In this document: positions 35,241 through 45,468 of the stretch, in pieces
Layout: every line of letters begins with the position of its first letter
How positions within the stretch are numbered: position 1 is the stretch's first letter
Assembly: GCF_000283155.1 (NCBI RefSeq)
Contig: NW_004454289.1
Coordinates: forward strand, 1,478,143 to 1,542,142
DNA from: Ceratotherium simum simum
Taxonomy: Eukaryota; Chordata; Mammalia; Perissodactyla; Rhinocerotidae
Direction of reading: 5' to 3'
DNA: 64,000 nt
Position numbers and translations under genes: made by a program
The notes under the pieces: generated by a model
Seen by the model: only the letters and a program-made list of their open reading frames with translations
What the model was told of the DNA's origin: nothing
Database searches by the model: none

Positions 35241-35405
35241 ACTGAAGACCATAGATCTTTATTTCTTCATGTGGCTTTGAGTTACTGTCTAGAATCCTCT
35301 CATTTCAACCTGAAGGACTCCCTTAAGTGTTTCTTGCAAGGCAGGTCTAGTGGTAGTGAACTCTCTCAACTTTTGTTTATCTGGAAATTTCTTAATTTCT
35401 CCCTT
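35241..35405 (-). mobile_element. L1 5' region, antisense, left of SINE
   Basis: 'tctttatttcttcatgtggc' and 'ggtctagtggtagtgaactc' recur in the antisense L1 5' regions at 1.3-1.5 and 30.4-30.5 kb. Interrupted by the ERE at 35406; continues at 35659. Confidence 0.85.
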
Positions 35406-35658
35406 ATTTTATTTTATTTTTCAGTGAGAAAGATAGGCCCTGAGCTAACATCTGTTGCCAATCCTCTTCTTTTTGCTTGAGTAAGATTGTCCCTCATCTA
35501 ACATCAGTGCCAGTCTTCCTCTACTTTGTATATGGGATGCCACCACAGCATGGCTTGATGAGCGGTGTGTAGGTCTGCGCTGGGATCCAAACTCGTGAAC
35601 CCCAGGCCACCAAAATGGAGAAAGTGAACTTAACCACTATGCCACTGGGCCAGCCCCA
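35406..35658 (-). mobile_element. ERE-type SINE, antisense, with 14-bp target duplication
   Basis: Poly-T/(ATTTT)n start, 'cagtgagaaagataggccct' and a second module copy near 35480, ending in 'cactgggccagcccca'. Perfect 14-bp target duplication ttaatttctccctt at 35392-35405 and 35659-35672. Confidence 0.96.
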
Positions 35659-37195
35659 TTAATTTCTCCCTTGTTTTTGAAGAATGACTTTGCCAGATAT
35701 AGAATTCTCAGCTGAACTTTTTTTCTTTTAGCCCATTGAATATCAACCCACTGCCTTATAACCTCCAAGCTTTCCCATGAGAAATCAGCTGATAATCTTA
35801 TTGAGGATCTCTTGTGTGTGATGACTTGCTTTTCTCCCTCTGATTTCAAGATTCCCTCTTTGTCTTTTGACAATTTGATTATAATGTGTCTTGATGTGGG
35901 TCTCTTAGAGTTCATCCTACTTGAAGTTCATGGAGCTTCTTTGATGTTTATGTTTATGTCTTTCATCAAATTTGGGAAGCTTTCAGCCATTATTTCTTCA
36001 AATAATCTCTCTAATCCTTTCTATCTGCTCTCCTTCTGGGACTCCCACCATGTGTATGATTGTCTGCTTTATTGTGTCTCACAGTTCTCTTAGGTTCTGT
36101 TCACTTTTCTTCAATCTTGTTTCTTTCTGTTCCCCAGACTTGATAATTTCAATTGTCCCATCTTTAAATTCACTGACTCTTTCTTCTGCCTGCCCCAATC
36201 TGTTTTTGAACCCCTGTGGTGAATTTTCGTTTCGATGTTTGTACTTATCAGCTCCAGAATTTCTTTTGCTTCCTGTCTATATTTTCTATCTCTTTATTGG
36301 TATTCTCATTTTGTTCATACATTGTTTTCCTGTTTTTGTCCATCTCTCCCTTCAGCTCTTTAAGAATCTTTAAGACAGTTGTTTTAAAGTCTTTGTCTTG
36401 TAAGTCCACCATTTTGTCTTCCTCATAGATTTTTTTCTGTCAATTTACTTTTTTCCTTTGAACAGGCCATATTTTCCTATTTCTTTGTATGCTTTGTGAT
36501 TTTTATTGAAAGCTGGACATTTGAATCTTATAATGTGATAAATCTGGAAATCACATTTTCCCCCTTCCCCAGGGCTTTCTGTTTTCTTTCTTTTTTTTTT
36601 AATTGTTGGAAAGTGTCCCTATGCCAGGGATCAGTCCAAGATGAAACTAAGGTCTTCTCAGATCTCTTCTGATCCTGTATCTGTCCCTGGGCATACACTG
36701 TGGCTTTCTAAATTCTCCCATATACATGGTTGCTTTTGAATGTCATAACTCTTAAATTTCTGGCTACCAAAAGGGCAAAAAAGGGGGAAAAGTGCTGCTA
36801 CTTTAAGTTCCCTGGAAGCTATTTCAGCCAGTGGGGTTACAATTGTGACCAGCCTCTGTGCCTGCACCTCAGTGATCAAAATTATCAATCAGAACACAGA
36901 ACCCCAAAATTTTGAGGACAAGATCCTTATCGTCCAGCCTGGCTCCAGCAAGCTGTACCAGGAACAAGGGCATGGCTGCTGCCACAAGGGTGAGGGCTGG
37001 GGATGGGTAGCTGCCACCATACTGAAGGCTGACATTGACAAAAATTAACTGCAATTTACCAACAAGCTTTCTTCTGGAAGCTACAAGACTTGCAACAGAC
37101 TCCAGAGTTCCAGAGTAGTTACTCCAGAAGGTTTCTAGGTGTGGCAACAAATTCTCACATCTGCCATCTTCCCTGTCATCACACATAGCTGTAGT
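35659..37195 (-). mobile_element. L1 5' region continued, antisense
   Basis: 'tgagaaatcagctgataatc', 'caattgtcccatctttaaat', 'ttctcattttgttcatacat', 'gaaagctggacatttgaatc': ancient L1 5' region, probably reaching the 5' end near 37190. The first 300 bp match 1.5-1.7 kb closely in layout. From 36690 to 37190 the text is GC-richer and I recognise it less well. Confidence 0.78.
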
Positions 37196-37254
37196 TTTTT
37201 AATAAATGCTCTATCTAAGGTTGAGTAAGCACCATTCTAGTCCTATTGTACTGA

Positions 37255-38960
37255 GAGGTTTTTTTTTTATTATTATTATAAATGAACATTGAATTTTGCC
37301 AAATTCTTTCTCTGCATCAATATAATCATATGATTTTTTCTCTTTAACTTACTGATATAGTGGATTACACTGATTGATTTTCTAATACTGAAGCAGGCTT
37401 ACATACCTGCAATAAATTTCACATAAGCATGGTGCATTATTCACTTGGGACATTACTGAATTTAATTTTGCAATATTTTATTGAGGATTTTTGTGATTAT
37501 AGGTTAATAAGAGATCATGGCCTGAACCTATATTTTTTGTGCTGTCTTTGTCTTGTTTGACATCAAAGGTAATAATGACCTTATAAAGTGAATTGGAAAG
37601 TGCTCCCTCCTCTTATTTTCTGGAAGAGATTGTGTAAAATGGGGTTGATTCCTTGACTATTTGGTAAAATTCTCCAATTAAACCATATGGGGATAGAGAT
37701 TTCTTTTTGGGTGTGTGTTAATTACAAATTCAATTTACTTAATATTTATAGAGCTATTTAGTTTATCTGTCATGTTGGCTGTGTTTTAGTGGTTTGTGGT
37801 TTTCAGGAAATAGGTCTATTTATTTTAAGTTGAATTTATAAGCATAAAGTTGAACGCAGTTTCCCCTTACTATCCTTTTAATGGCTGCAGAATCTGTTGA
37901 GTTATCCCCTATTTTGTTCTTGATATTGGTGATTTGTGTCTTGTCTCTTTTTATCTTTGTCAGTCTTGAGAGAGTTTTATTCATTTTATTGATTTTTTTA
38001 AAATCAGCCTTTTATTTCATTCATATTCTCTATTCTTGTTTTATCAATTTCATTCATTTCTGCTTGTATCTTTAGTATTTTCTTATTTCTGCTTGCTTTG
38101 GGTTTATTTTGCTCTTCTTTTTCTAATTTCTTGAGATATGAATCTAGATGATTTATTTGAAGTATTTCCTCTTTTCTAATGTATTTTAGCATTATAAATT
38201 ATCCCTTCCAGCGCTGCTTTAGCTGCATCTCATATTTGAAATGTTGTATTATTATTTTCATTCAGTTCTATGTGGGTTTCTTAAATTCACTTTGAGACTT
38301 TCTTTGTCCCATTGATTATTAGAAGTGTGTTGTTTAATTTCCAAGTGTCTAGAGATTTTCCTGTTGTCTTTCTGTTATGGTTTCTAGTCTGATTTCATTG
38401 TGATCTAAGAACATACTTACATGTGATTTAAATCCTTTTTAAATTTTTGGGGGCTTGTTTTGTGACTCAAGATACAGTCTACCTTCGTGAATGTTCCATG
38501 GCCACTTGAGAACGTGTGTTCTGCTGTCATTGGGTGGAGTTCTCTGTACGTCAATTAGAACTCACTGCTCGATGGTGCTATTCAGTCCTCAGTACCCATG
38601 CTGACTTTCTATCCAGTGGTTCTCTCCAGCGATGTGTGCTCCATGATGTCCCAACTGCAACTGGGGGTTCCTGTCTCACCTCTCAGCTTTATCAGTTTCT
38701 CTTCAGAGCTTCTTCTTGGTGTTTTGAAGCTCTGTTGTTTACTGCATAAACATTTAAGATTGCTATATCTTCTTGGTGGATTGATCCTATTTATCATGAT
38801 TTAATGTCTTTCTTTGTTCCTAGTAATTAGTTTTTTTTGGCTCTCAAGTCTAATTTATCTGATATTAATATAGCCACTCCTGCTTTTTTAAAATTAATGT
38901 TTGCATGATATATCTCTTTTTTGAGGGTGGAAACTAACAAATACTTATTCTGAAGATTGC
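37255..38960 (-). mobile_element. L1 ORF2 reverse transcriptase to endonuclease, antisense
   Basis: 'tctctgcatcaatataatca', 'tgatatagtggattacactg', 'tattttattgaggatttttg', then 'ttccaagtgtctagagattt' and 'ggccacttgagaacgtgtgt': the RT then endonuclease order of another old L1 subfamily. No open frame of note on the minus strand. Confidence 0.85.
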
Positions 38961-39480
38961 GAGCATGATCTGAAGTGATGGTATGTTCTTTTTTTAAATA
39001 TTCTTTGTATTTACAAAGATTAATTTTAAAAAACCAATAGACTGTTTTTCAGAAGAGTTTTTTATTTACAGATAAATTGAGCAGATTGTACAGAAGGGTT
39101 TCCATATATCCTCTCTCCCTCACACAGTTTCCCTTGTTATCAACGTCTTGCACATCTTGCACTCGTGCAGTACAGTTGCTGTAATTGATGAACTAACATT
39201 CACACATTATTATTAACTAAAGTCCACAGTTCACATTAGGGTCCTCTCTGCTGTACAGTTGTGTGGGCTTTGACAAACGCACAATGTCTTATGTCCATTG
39301 GCATGACAGTCCTCGGGGTGATGGTAAGATCTCTTGCTACTCATGTGTACGTTCGGGTGACTGTTGCATCACTCTGTTCTCATCTGTACATTTGGGCAAT
39401 CACAGTGTCAGGTCCTCCATATTTTGGGTTGAGAGTAGTGCCATTTGGTTCCTTATCTTTCCATTCGGGTTATGCTAGAC
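38961..39480 (-). mobile_element. L1 3' UTR fragment, antisense
   Basis: 'tttatttacagataaattga', 'gcagattgtacagaagggtt', 'tgttatcaacgtcttgcaca' and 'ttaactaaagtccacagttc' fit an old L1M 3' UTR. Marks the right edge of the L1-rich block. Confidence 0.75.
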
Positions 39481-40340
39481 CTAAGTCCTAGGTTAGGGTG
39501 CCATGACATTCTACTGCCCCAACTGTGTGACTGTCTTGAAGCAATTTTATAATGGGAGAGACATTTCCCACAAAGAGACAGCGGCCTTAATATTAAAGTC
39601 TATGATGTCACAGTCCTGATGGCCCAAATGGCTGACTCAAGTACTTTTACAGAACTCAGCGAATTCGTCTTGTTCTGGCGATCACCTGTGGGAAACTGGT
39701 CGACAATCTACAGATTTTTACAAGTAGTCACAAGTCAGGGGTCTGCAAAATACCTCAGGTTGGTGAAGAATCACAGTTCAGGGAGAGGATGAATCCCAGA
39801 CGTGCCCTGGGCTGCATGGTGGCCAGATGTAGCCATGGCAACGAGTGTGGATTTTTGGTTAAAGCTGCTGCCTGAGGCTGCAGGGTGAGGGTCCTGCTGC
39901 GTGAACTTGGGCACACTACCTACCTTCAGTGAGCGCCCCCTCCCAACTGCCCACCTGTTCAGGGTTTCCAGAGAACAGATGCAATTTTATTCTGGGTGAG
40001 CACATCTGAGGGCCCCCCATCCCCAGGTTCGAGGTCCCATCCTGGGGAACCCTCCCTGGCAGGGTCTGGAGCTCCTCTGGCTCCGCAGCCCCTTGCACAC
40101 CCCCCTGTGTGGCTCTGCCTGTTTGCAGGTCCAGCTTCCCCCTGGGCTGGGAGCTGGGGGCTCCATGAGGGCCACAGCCCAGGCAGGGGCCGAGTGGGCT
40201 CATATCCTCCACAGTGTAAGAGACTGAGCTCACGGGGAGCTGTAGCTGCCTCCGTGGAGCCAGGCCAGCCGGGTCTCGATGGAGGCTGCATGGGGGCTGG
40301 ACGCTGAGTGGTCAGCAGCTGCCTCTTCCTGTTGACACCT
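39481..40340. other. Transition from AT-rich L1 block to GC-rich DNA, no gene seen
   Basis: 39490-39860 is mixed, possibly an old LTR ('ggggtctgcaaaatacctca') that I cannot classify. From 39880 the composition becomes GC-rich. No exon supported. Confidence 0.45.
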
Positions 40341-40344
40341 TTTT

Positions 40345-40500
40345 TGATGCAGGGAGACTCACCAGCCAGATTCTGCCCCCAACTGGCTGTGCGACCAGGG
40401 GCAGCGATGCCCCACTCTGACCTCTGTGCCTCCACCTGCAAAATGGGGTCCTAACGATGTGAGATCACATACTGAAAGTGTTTAGCACACAAGGGCTTGA
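40345..40500 (+). mobile_element. MIR SINE, sense
   Basis: 'ggctgtgcgaccaggggcag', 'tctgtgcctccacctgcaaa' and 'atggggtcctaacgatgtga' follow the MIR core and 3' part ('gaaagtgtttagcac'). Confidence 0.8.
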
Positions 40501-41184
40501 TGACCATCGGCCCCCATCGTAGCCGTCGTGATCTCCCCACGGCTGAGGCGGCGAGAGTCCGGCACCAGCAGGGTGCAGGAGGTGCCTAGCTTCCCCTGCC
40601 AGCCCTCCAGAGACCCCGGGGGCAGCGGGTAGAGCCGGGTCCTGCGCCTGGCAGACTTGCAGTCAATTAGGAGCTGACAAACCGCAGGGCCGCGCTGGCC
40701 CTGCTTCCCTCACTGCCCCCGCAGACCGCACATGTCCTGTGCTCAGAATAAGTGCCCCAAGGCCGGCACGTTGTCAGGCGTGGGCCCCCCCCGGCCGGCC
40801 TCTGTTCACAGTAAGGAGGGCATGGGCAGCCTGCTGGGAGACAGCAGGAAGGGAGCCCCTCCAGGGCAGGCCGAGGGACGGCCCCACTCTCTCCGAGGAC
40901 CAGGCTTCGCAGGCATGGGGCTTCAGGAGACCCAGGTGGGGTGTGGAGTGGGACAGACCCCAGCTCCAATATGGGCCCTGCACTGGCTGTGCGACTGCCC
41001 TGCGCCTCAGTGGTCTCTGCTGCTCTGTGTCTGCCTCGCAGACCTCACATGGGTCTGGGCAGGACTGGCAGGGAGCAGACGATGGGGGTCCTCACTTCCC
41101 TCCATTTTGCACACAGTAATAGCAGTAGTGATGGCCAGCCAGCCTCACACAGCGCTGTCCAGGGTCCAGGCCCCACTGCGAAGC

Positions 41185-41315
41185 CCCTTAACACACGTTA
41201 TTTCACTTAACAGCACAAACCCTCTGAGGCAGAGGTGGATGTCTGCATTTTCAGAGGAGGACACAGGCTCAGGGAGACGAAGGCCCTGGCTTGGGGTCTC
41301 ACAGCCACCACCCAG
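41185..41315 (-). mobile_element. MIR SINE, antisense
   Basis: 'taacacacgttatttcactt' .. 'ctctgaggcagaggtgga' .. 'gaggacacaggctcagggag' matches the reverse MIR core. Confidence 0.72.
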
Positions 41316-41854
41316 AACCCCCGGGGCTGGTGGAAGCACTGTTCACACCCCGGTCATTCAGTCGGTGACATGTGTGAAGATTCAGACAAAGAAAGCAAAG
41401 CTTGGAGAGGTCAGGAGACCTCCCCACACGGTGGGGCAGGGTGGCCAAGAGAGCAGACAGGCGTGGCCGGCGGGGACCAAAGCCAGAAGCCCATTCTGCA
41501 GACTGCAGAAAAGGGCCGTCCCTGCGCCCAGGCTACTGGGGGTCTCACGTGGTCACCCCACGGCAGCAGCAGTGGCTGTCATGGTGACATCAGCTCCCGG
41601 GCCCACCTCGTGCCGACCCAGCATTGTCCTGAAGACTCTCTCACAGCCCACACGGCCTCCAGGGACGATGTCCTCAGGCCCGGCCCCCCCCGCCTTTGGC
41701 AGGTCCACTCAGGGTCCACGGGGAAAGTCTGCAATGCCAGGGCCACAGGGGATGGCTCCCTGGGCTCCCAGCCCCCCAGGGAGGGCCTCCAGGTGGGAAG
41801 ACAGGTGTGGGGATGGTGCTGCCCCCTAGACTGCCTTCTGTGCCCACAAGGCCC

Positions 41855-41945
41855 AGGCCCGAGTGCCCTGCTGGGTGACCTTGGCCCCCACTCCACGTCT
41901 CTGCCTCGGTTTTCTCATCTGTAAGTGGGGACAACACAGCTCAGG
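41855..41945 (+). mobile_element. MIR SINE fragment, sense
   Basis: 'ctgggtgaccttggccccca' and 'gttttctcatctgtaagtgg' are the MIR core. Confidence 0.75.
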
Positions 41946-42124
41946 TAAAACCACCGTGCCATACCAGGGGCTCAATTACTGTGGGCCTCTGTTAGCTATC
42001 ATGGAACTGCCTTCAGAGAGGGCTGTGAATGGGCCCACAGTCACACAGTGGGCAGGCGGTGGACCAGAGATCGCGTCCAGGTCTGTCTGACCTGCTGTCA
42101 TCATCACTCCCTCTGATCTGGCAG

Positions 42125-42177
42125 GGCTCACGGTGTTCAAAGCACCTTATGTAGAATACATTATGTAATCCTTACAA
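42125..42177 (-). mobile_element. MIR SINE, left half, split by an LTR
   Basis: 'caaagcaccttatgtagaat' .. 'tgtaatccttacaa' is the reverse MIR 3' part. The matching continuation ('gacaaccctccaaggtaggc') begins at 42748, after a MaLR LTR. Confidence 0.75.
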
Positions 42178-42747
42178 TGGACTGAACTGTGTCCCCCAGA
42201 CCCATCTGTTGAAGCCCTAATCCCCCAAGTGAAGGTGTTAGGAGCTAGTGCCTTTGGGAGGTGACTGGGGTTAGATGAAGTCCTGAGGGAGGGGCCTCAT
42301 GATGGGATTAGAGTCCGCCGGCCCTGTGGCTCAGAGGTTGAGTGCGCGCGCTCTGCTGCTGGCGGCCCGGGGGTTCGGATCCCAGGCGCGCACCGACGCA
42401 CCGCTTCTCCTGCCATGCTGAGGCCGTGTCCCACATACAGCAACTAGAAGGATGTGCAGCTATGACATACAGCTATCTACTGGGGCTTTGGGGAAAAAAA
42501 ATAAATAAATAAAATTTAGAGTCCTCATAAGAAGAGGAAGAGACACCAGAGCTCTCTCTCTCCCCACCACGTGAGGACACAGTGAGAAGCCGGCCGTCTG
42601 CAACCTGGAAGAGAGTCCTCACCAGAACCGACCGTGCTGCCACCCTGATCTTGGACTTCAGCCTCCAGAACTGGGAGAAATGACCGTCTGCTGGTCAAGT
42701 CCCGTCTGTGGTCCCCTGTCATGCACCTGAGCTAAGACAATATGTAT
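42178..42747 (+). mobile_element. MLT1-like MaLR LTR, sense, split by an ERE SINE
   Basis: 'tggactgaactgtgtccccc', 'gaagccctaatcccccaagt', 'cctttgggaggtgactgggg', 'ctcatgatgggattagagtc', then after the SINE 'ctcataagaagaggaagaga', 'ccaccacgtgaggacacagt', 'accctgatcttggacttcag', 'cctccagaactgggagaaat'. LTR length without the SINE is about 360 bp, normal for the class. Imperfect 5-bp flank: tacaa (42173-42177) and gacaa (42748-42752). Confidence 0.88.
42316..42515 (+). mobile_element. ERE-type SINE, sense, inside the LTR, 8-bp target duplication
   Basis: A box tggctcagagg (42327-42337), B box ggttcggatcc (42372-42382), 'catacagcaactagaaggat' module, (AAAT)n tail. The perfect duplication ttagagtc is at 42308-42315 and 42516-42523. 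Removing the SINE and one duplication restores an uninterrupted LTR reading. Same tail type as 17945-18157. Confidence 0.97.
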
Positions 42748-42890
42748 GACAACCCTCCAAGGTAGGCACTGTCATCACGCCTGTTTTATGGATGAAAAGC
42801 CAAGTCACAAGAGAGAGATGGCCATTGGCCCTGTCGCACAGCTCATAGGTGTGAGCTGGGGCGTCCCTCCTGCCCTGGTGTCTGTGCAGC
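42748..42890 (-). mobile_element. MIR SINE, right half
   Basis: Continues the MIR interrupted at 42177: 'aaggtaggcactgtcatcac', 'ctgttttatggatgaaaagc', 'ctgtcgcacagctcataggt'. Confidence 0.78.
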
Positions 42891-42919
42891 ACACGCCAGG
42901 GAACAGAGCTGCTGACCCA

Positions 42920-43085
42920 CGTTGATGATGGGATTTAACCGCACACACAGCAAGTAAGCTACAAAGAGGCACTAACGTTTGTCACACTAACTGATACAAA
43001 CATTAAAAATGTAAGTAATCAACACTGTCAGTCATGCACATTTATCACCAGAATTGACATCTGGAACAGAGAACGTTTGTGGGGA
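42920..43085. promoter_or_regulatory. Candidate conserved non-coding element
   Basis: AT-richer, repeat-free island between a MIR and GC-rich sequence: 'gatgggatttaaccgcacac' (RUNX-like AACCGCA near 42938), 'aatgtaagtaatcaacactg' and 'agtcatgcacatttatcacc'. Regulatory role inferred only. Confidence 0.3.
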
Positions 43086-43684
43086 GTGTCCAGTCTGAGC
43101 TCGGGGTAGCTGGCCGCCGTCTGAGCCTTGGCCCCCTTGTCTTGTCATTGTGCCTTGTCAGCACAATGGCACCCACAGATATGAGGTGACTGCTGGGTGA
43201 GCTGGCAGGACTCGGCTCCCGCGAATCGTCACCCGCGCTGAGGTCCCTGCCCCGCCCTCCTCGGCACCTCCTGGGGGCTGCAGACCGGAGCCCTGAGTCT
43301 GCGAGGGCTGCAGGCACTGGGCTGTGGAGTGTGGGGAGGCCCGTGCCCTCCCTCATGCCTGGGGGGCCTCATTCTGGGAGAACACAGGCTGTTGGGCTGC
43401 TCTGAGGGGAGACTGTGGCCCCGCCCACCCTCGGGGTCCCGGTCCTGGGGATCCCCGGCGCAATCCAGCTCCCACCCCAGCCCTCCACCTGTTCACCTGG
43501 CCCTTCTCCGAGACCCCTCACCAGGCCAGCTGGCTCACTGCCTGCCGCCTGGGGCACATCGCTCCCTCCCTGTGCGACCCGGCAGCCCCCTGCGCTCCCT
43601 GAGCCGCGTTTCCCACCTGTAACACCTTGCCCAGTTACTTCTGCCTTACAGCGGCCTGCAGGGAGGCCATGGCTCCCGGAAGGG

Positions 43685-43880
43685 GTGAGCTCCCTGCTGT
43701 GTGACCATGGCAAGGTGGTGAGCCTCTCTGTGCCTCAGTCTCCTGCTCTGTGAAGCGAGGGAGATGGGAATGCCCACTTCACAGGGTTGGTCTAAGGATT
43801 AAAGGAGCTGCTACGTGAAATGAGGCAGGCCCAGCGCGCACACAGCAGGTGCTGCATAAGTGCTAGCTTTTATCGGGCCC
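43685..43880 (+). mobile_element. MIR SINE, near complete, sense
   Basis: 'ctgctgtgtgaccatggcaa', 'tctgtgcctcagtctcctgc', 'ggttggtctaaggattaaag' and 'ggtgctgcataagtgctagc' cover the core through the 3' end. The best preserved MIR in the window. Confidence 0.9.
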
Positions 43881-44029
43881 CTGCGGGCTGTGGCTGATTG
43901 CTCTGCGGAGGGGGTGGCCTGGACTCTCCTCCCTCCCTGCCCCACATCCAGCCCTTGGGGAGGCCCCATTTCTCTCTCTCCAGGGCGCCCGTGTGCCCCG
44001 GTCTGTCTGGCAGATGAAGGGCCACCTGA

Positions 44030-44900
44030 GCCTGCCCAGCCCCTGGTGCCCGAGTCCTGGCGTCGCGGCCGCGGTGTCCGGGCGGTGAGCGTCCTGGGCC
44101 GCGGTCTCCCCGTGCCTGCCCTGCGCCCACGGCCCTTCATTCGCCCTCCACCCGCCCGGGGACACGCCCGCTCGGGGATCGGGAGAAGAGACCCCCCCCG
44201 GACCTCGGGCTGCAGCAGACCTGCTTCCCGCCCCGTCCGGCAGTGGCAGCTCAGCCGGCCCCCGCAGGCTCCCCGCGCCGACGGCACCGCGGGCCCCGGG
44301 GTGGGGGGACCCCGCGGACCGGCTGTTACCGCACCTCCCCCACCCCGCGTCCCCTGGGCGTGGGGAGTGGCTGGTGGCTGTGCCGGAGTAATTTGGGCCC
44401 CTGTTTAAGGGGAGGAAGCAGTAATAGCGGCCATAATTGTCCAAATGACTGCGCCCCTTCGAGCCTGACATCTGCCTAATGACGGCGGATGGAAACCCGA
44501 CCCGGGCGCGCTGCGGCGCGCGGGAGCGAGTGTCCCCAGTGCCCCACCCCGGCCCCCCGGGCACTCTCTCTCTCCCTCCCTCCCAGCGAGAGGGGAGGGC
44601 CCACCTCATCTCAGGGGGCGGCGACCACACAGTCAGTCAACAAACGCCTGCTGAGCGCCTGCCCGCCGTGCTCTGCCCCGCTCGGGGCGCGGGCCAGGGG
44701 GCACGGCAGCCTCGTGTCCCTGGTCTCGGGAGCGACGAGCGACAGGGAGGGGCCGCGAGTGTGCGTTCTCCGTCCCTGAGCCGGCGTCTCCGTGCCTCTG
44801 GGTTCTCCTTTCGAGAACTTTCCTTCCGCACGCGTCCATCCCAGCCTTGCGCACGCCCCCGTTTACGAGCAACAGGAGCGTTCAGGGTGAGGGTGACCCG
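44030..44900. promoter_or_regulatory. CpG island, no gene recognised
   Basis: By eye about 6-9 CpG per 60-base line across 44041-44340 and again 44481-44830, against 0-3 in most of the window, with high GC. A low-CpG, TAAT-bearing core (44380-44490) lies inside. Could be a promoter of an unrecognised transcript, or an orphan or enhancer-type CpG island. No initiator or open reading frame supports either choice. Confidence 0.6.
44380..44490. promoter_or_regulatory. Candidate homeodomain-rich element inside the CpG island
   Basis: Four TAAT cores in 92 bp (44389-44392, 44422-44425, 44434-44437, 44477-44480) in otherwise extremely GC-rich sequence, including 'ccataattgtccaaatgac'. AT-rich text that stays unmutated in a CpG island hints at selection; inference. 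Confidence 0.4.
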
Positions 44901-45285
44901 CACGTGTGGGCCGCTTCCTCCACTGTCCCCCAGGGCGTTTACTGAGGCCTGCGTCTGCTGGGGAGGGTTCCCGGAGCTGGGGTACGCGGGGGGAGCGCGG
45001 GGCAGGAGCAGTCTGATTGCGGTGGAGGAACAGTGTGACCCTTGGGATCCTTCAGGGGGGAATGGAGAGACGGGGCCTCGGGGTCGGAGGGCGCTCTGGG
45101 GGTGCTGGGGGGTCTCCCAGGCCATGGCTGACTGGAGGGTGAGCAGGCCTTGGCTGGGAAGAGGGTCTGGCGTGAGGAGGGAGGTGGGGAAGGGCAGATG
45201 GACGGTGGCCAAGGCTAGAGAGGAGGGAGCCGGGAGGGTGTGGTGGTGAAACGTGAGCCGCCTCATGGCATGAAACGGGTTTTGG
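44901..45285. other. GC-rich stretch, no gene seen
   Basis: Right shoulder of the CpG island, falling in CpG density. A 256-codon open frame starting upstream runs through it but has no recognisable content. Confidence 0.45.
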
Positions 45286-45290
45286 TGGTG

Positions 45291-45468
45291 TTTTTTTCAC
45301 TGAGGAAGATTGGCCCTGAGCTAACATGTGTGCTGATCTTCCTCTATTTTGTATGTGGGTGACCACCACAGCATGGCTGACAGTGGTGTAGGGCCACGCC
45401 CAGGATCGGAACTCTGGCTGCCAAGGCAGAGGGCCAGGAACGTTAACCACTGCACCACAGCCCGGCCC
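45291..45468 (-). mobile_element. ERE-type SINE, antisense, diverged
   Basis: Poly-T start, 'ctgaggaagattggccctga', 'ctaacatgtgtgctgatctt', ending 'ttaaccactgcaccacagcc'. No clear target duplication (only ggttttg at 45278-45284 and 45481-45487, offset from the ends). Older than the copies with perfect duplications. Confidence 0.9.

Noticed and set aside
36690..37190. Possible small gene in the GC-richer patch inside the L1 block
   Set aside because: Position and neighbours fit the GC-richer 5' end of the antisense L1; the 105-codon minus-strand frame has no recognisable domain.
40732..41829. 365-codon plus-strand open frame
   Set aside because: In GC-rich DNA with equally long overlapping frames on both strands; Pro/Gly/Arg/Ser-rich, no domain, and it runs through a MIR SINE.
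43863..45249. Long frames through the CpG island (minus 43863-44630, plus 44479-45249)
   Set aside because: Stop codons are rare in GC-rich sequence; one frame starts in a MIR, none shows a domain.
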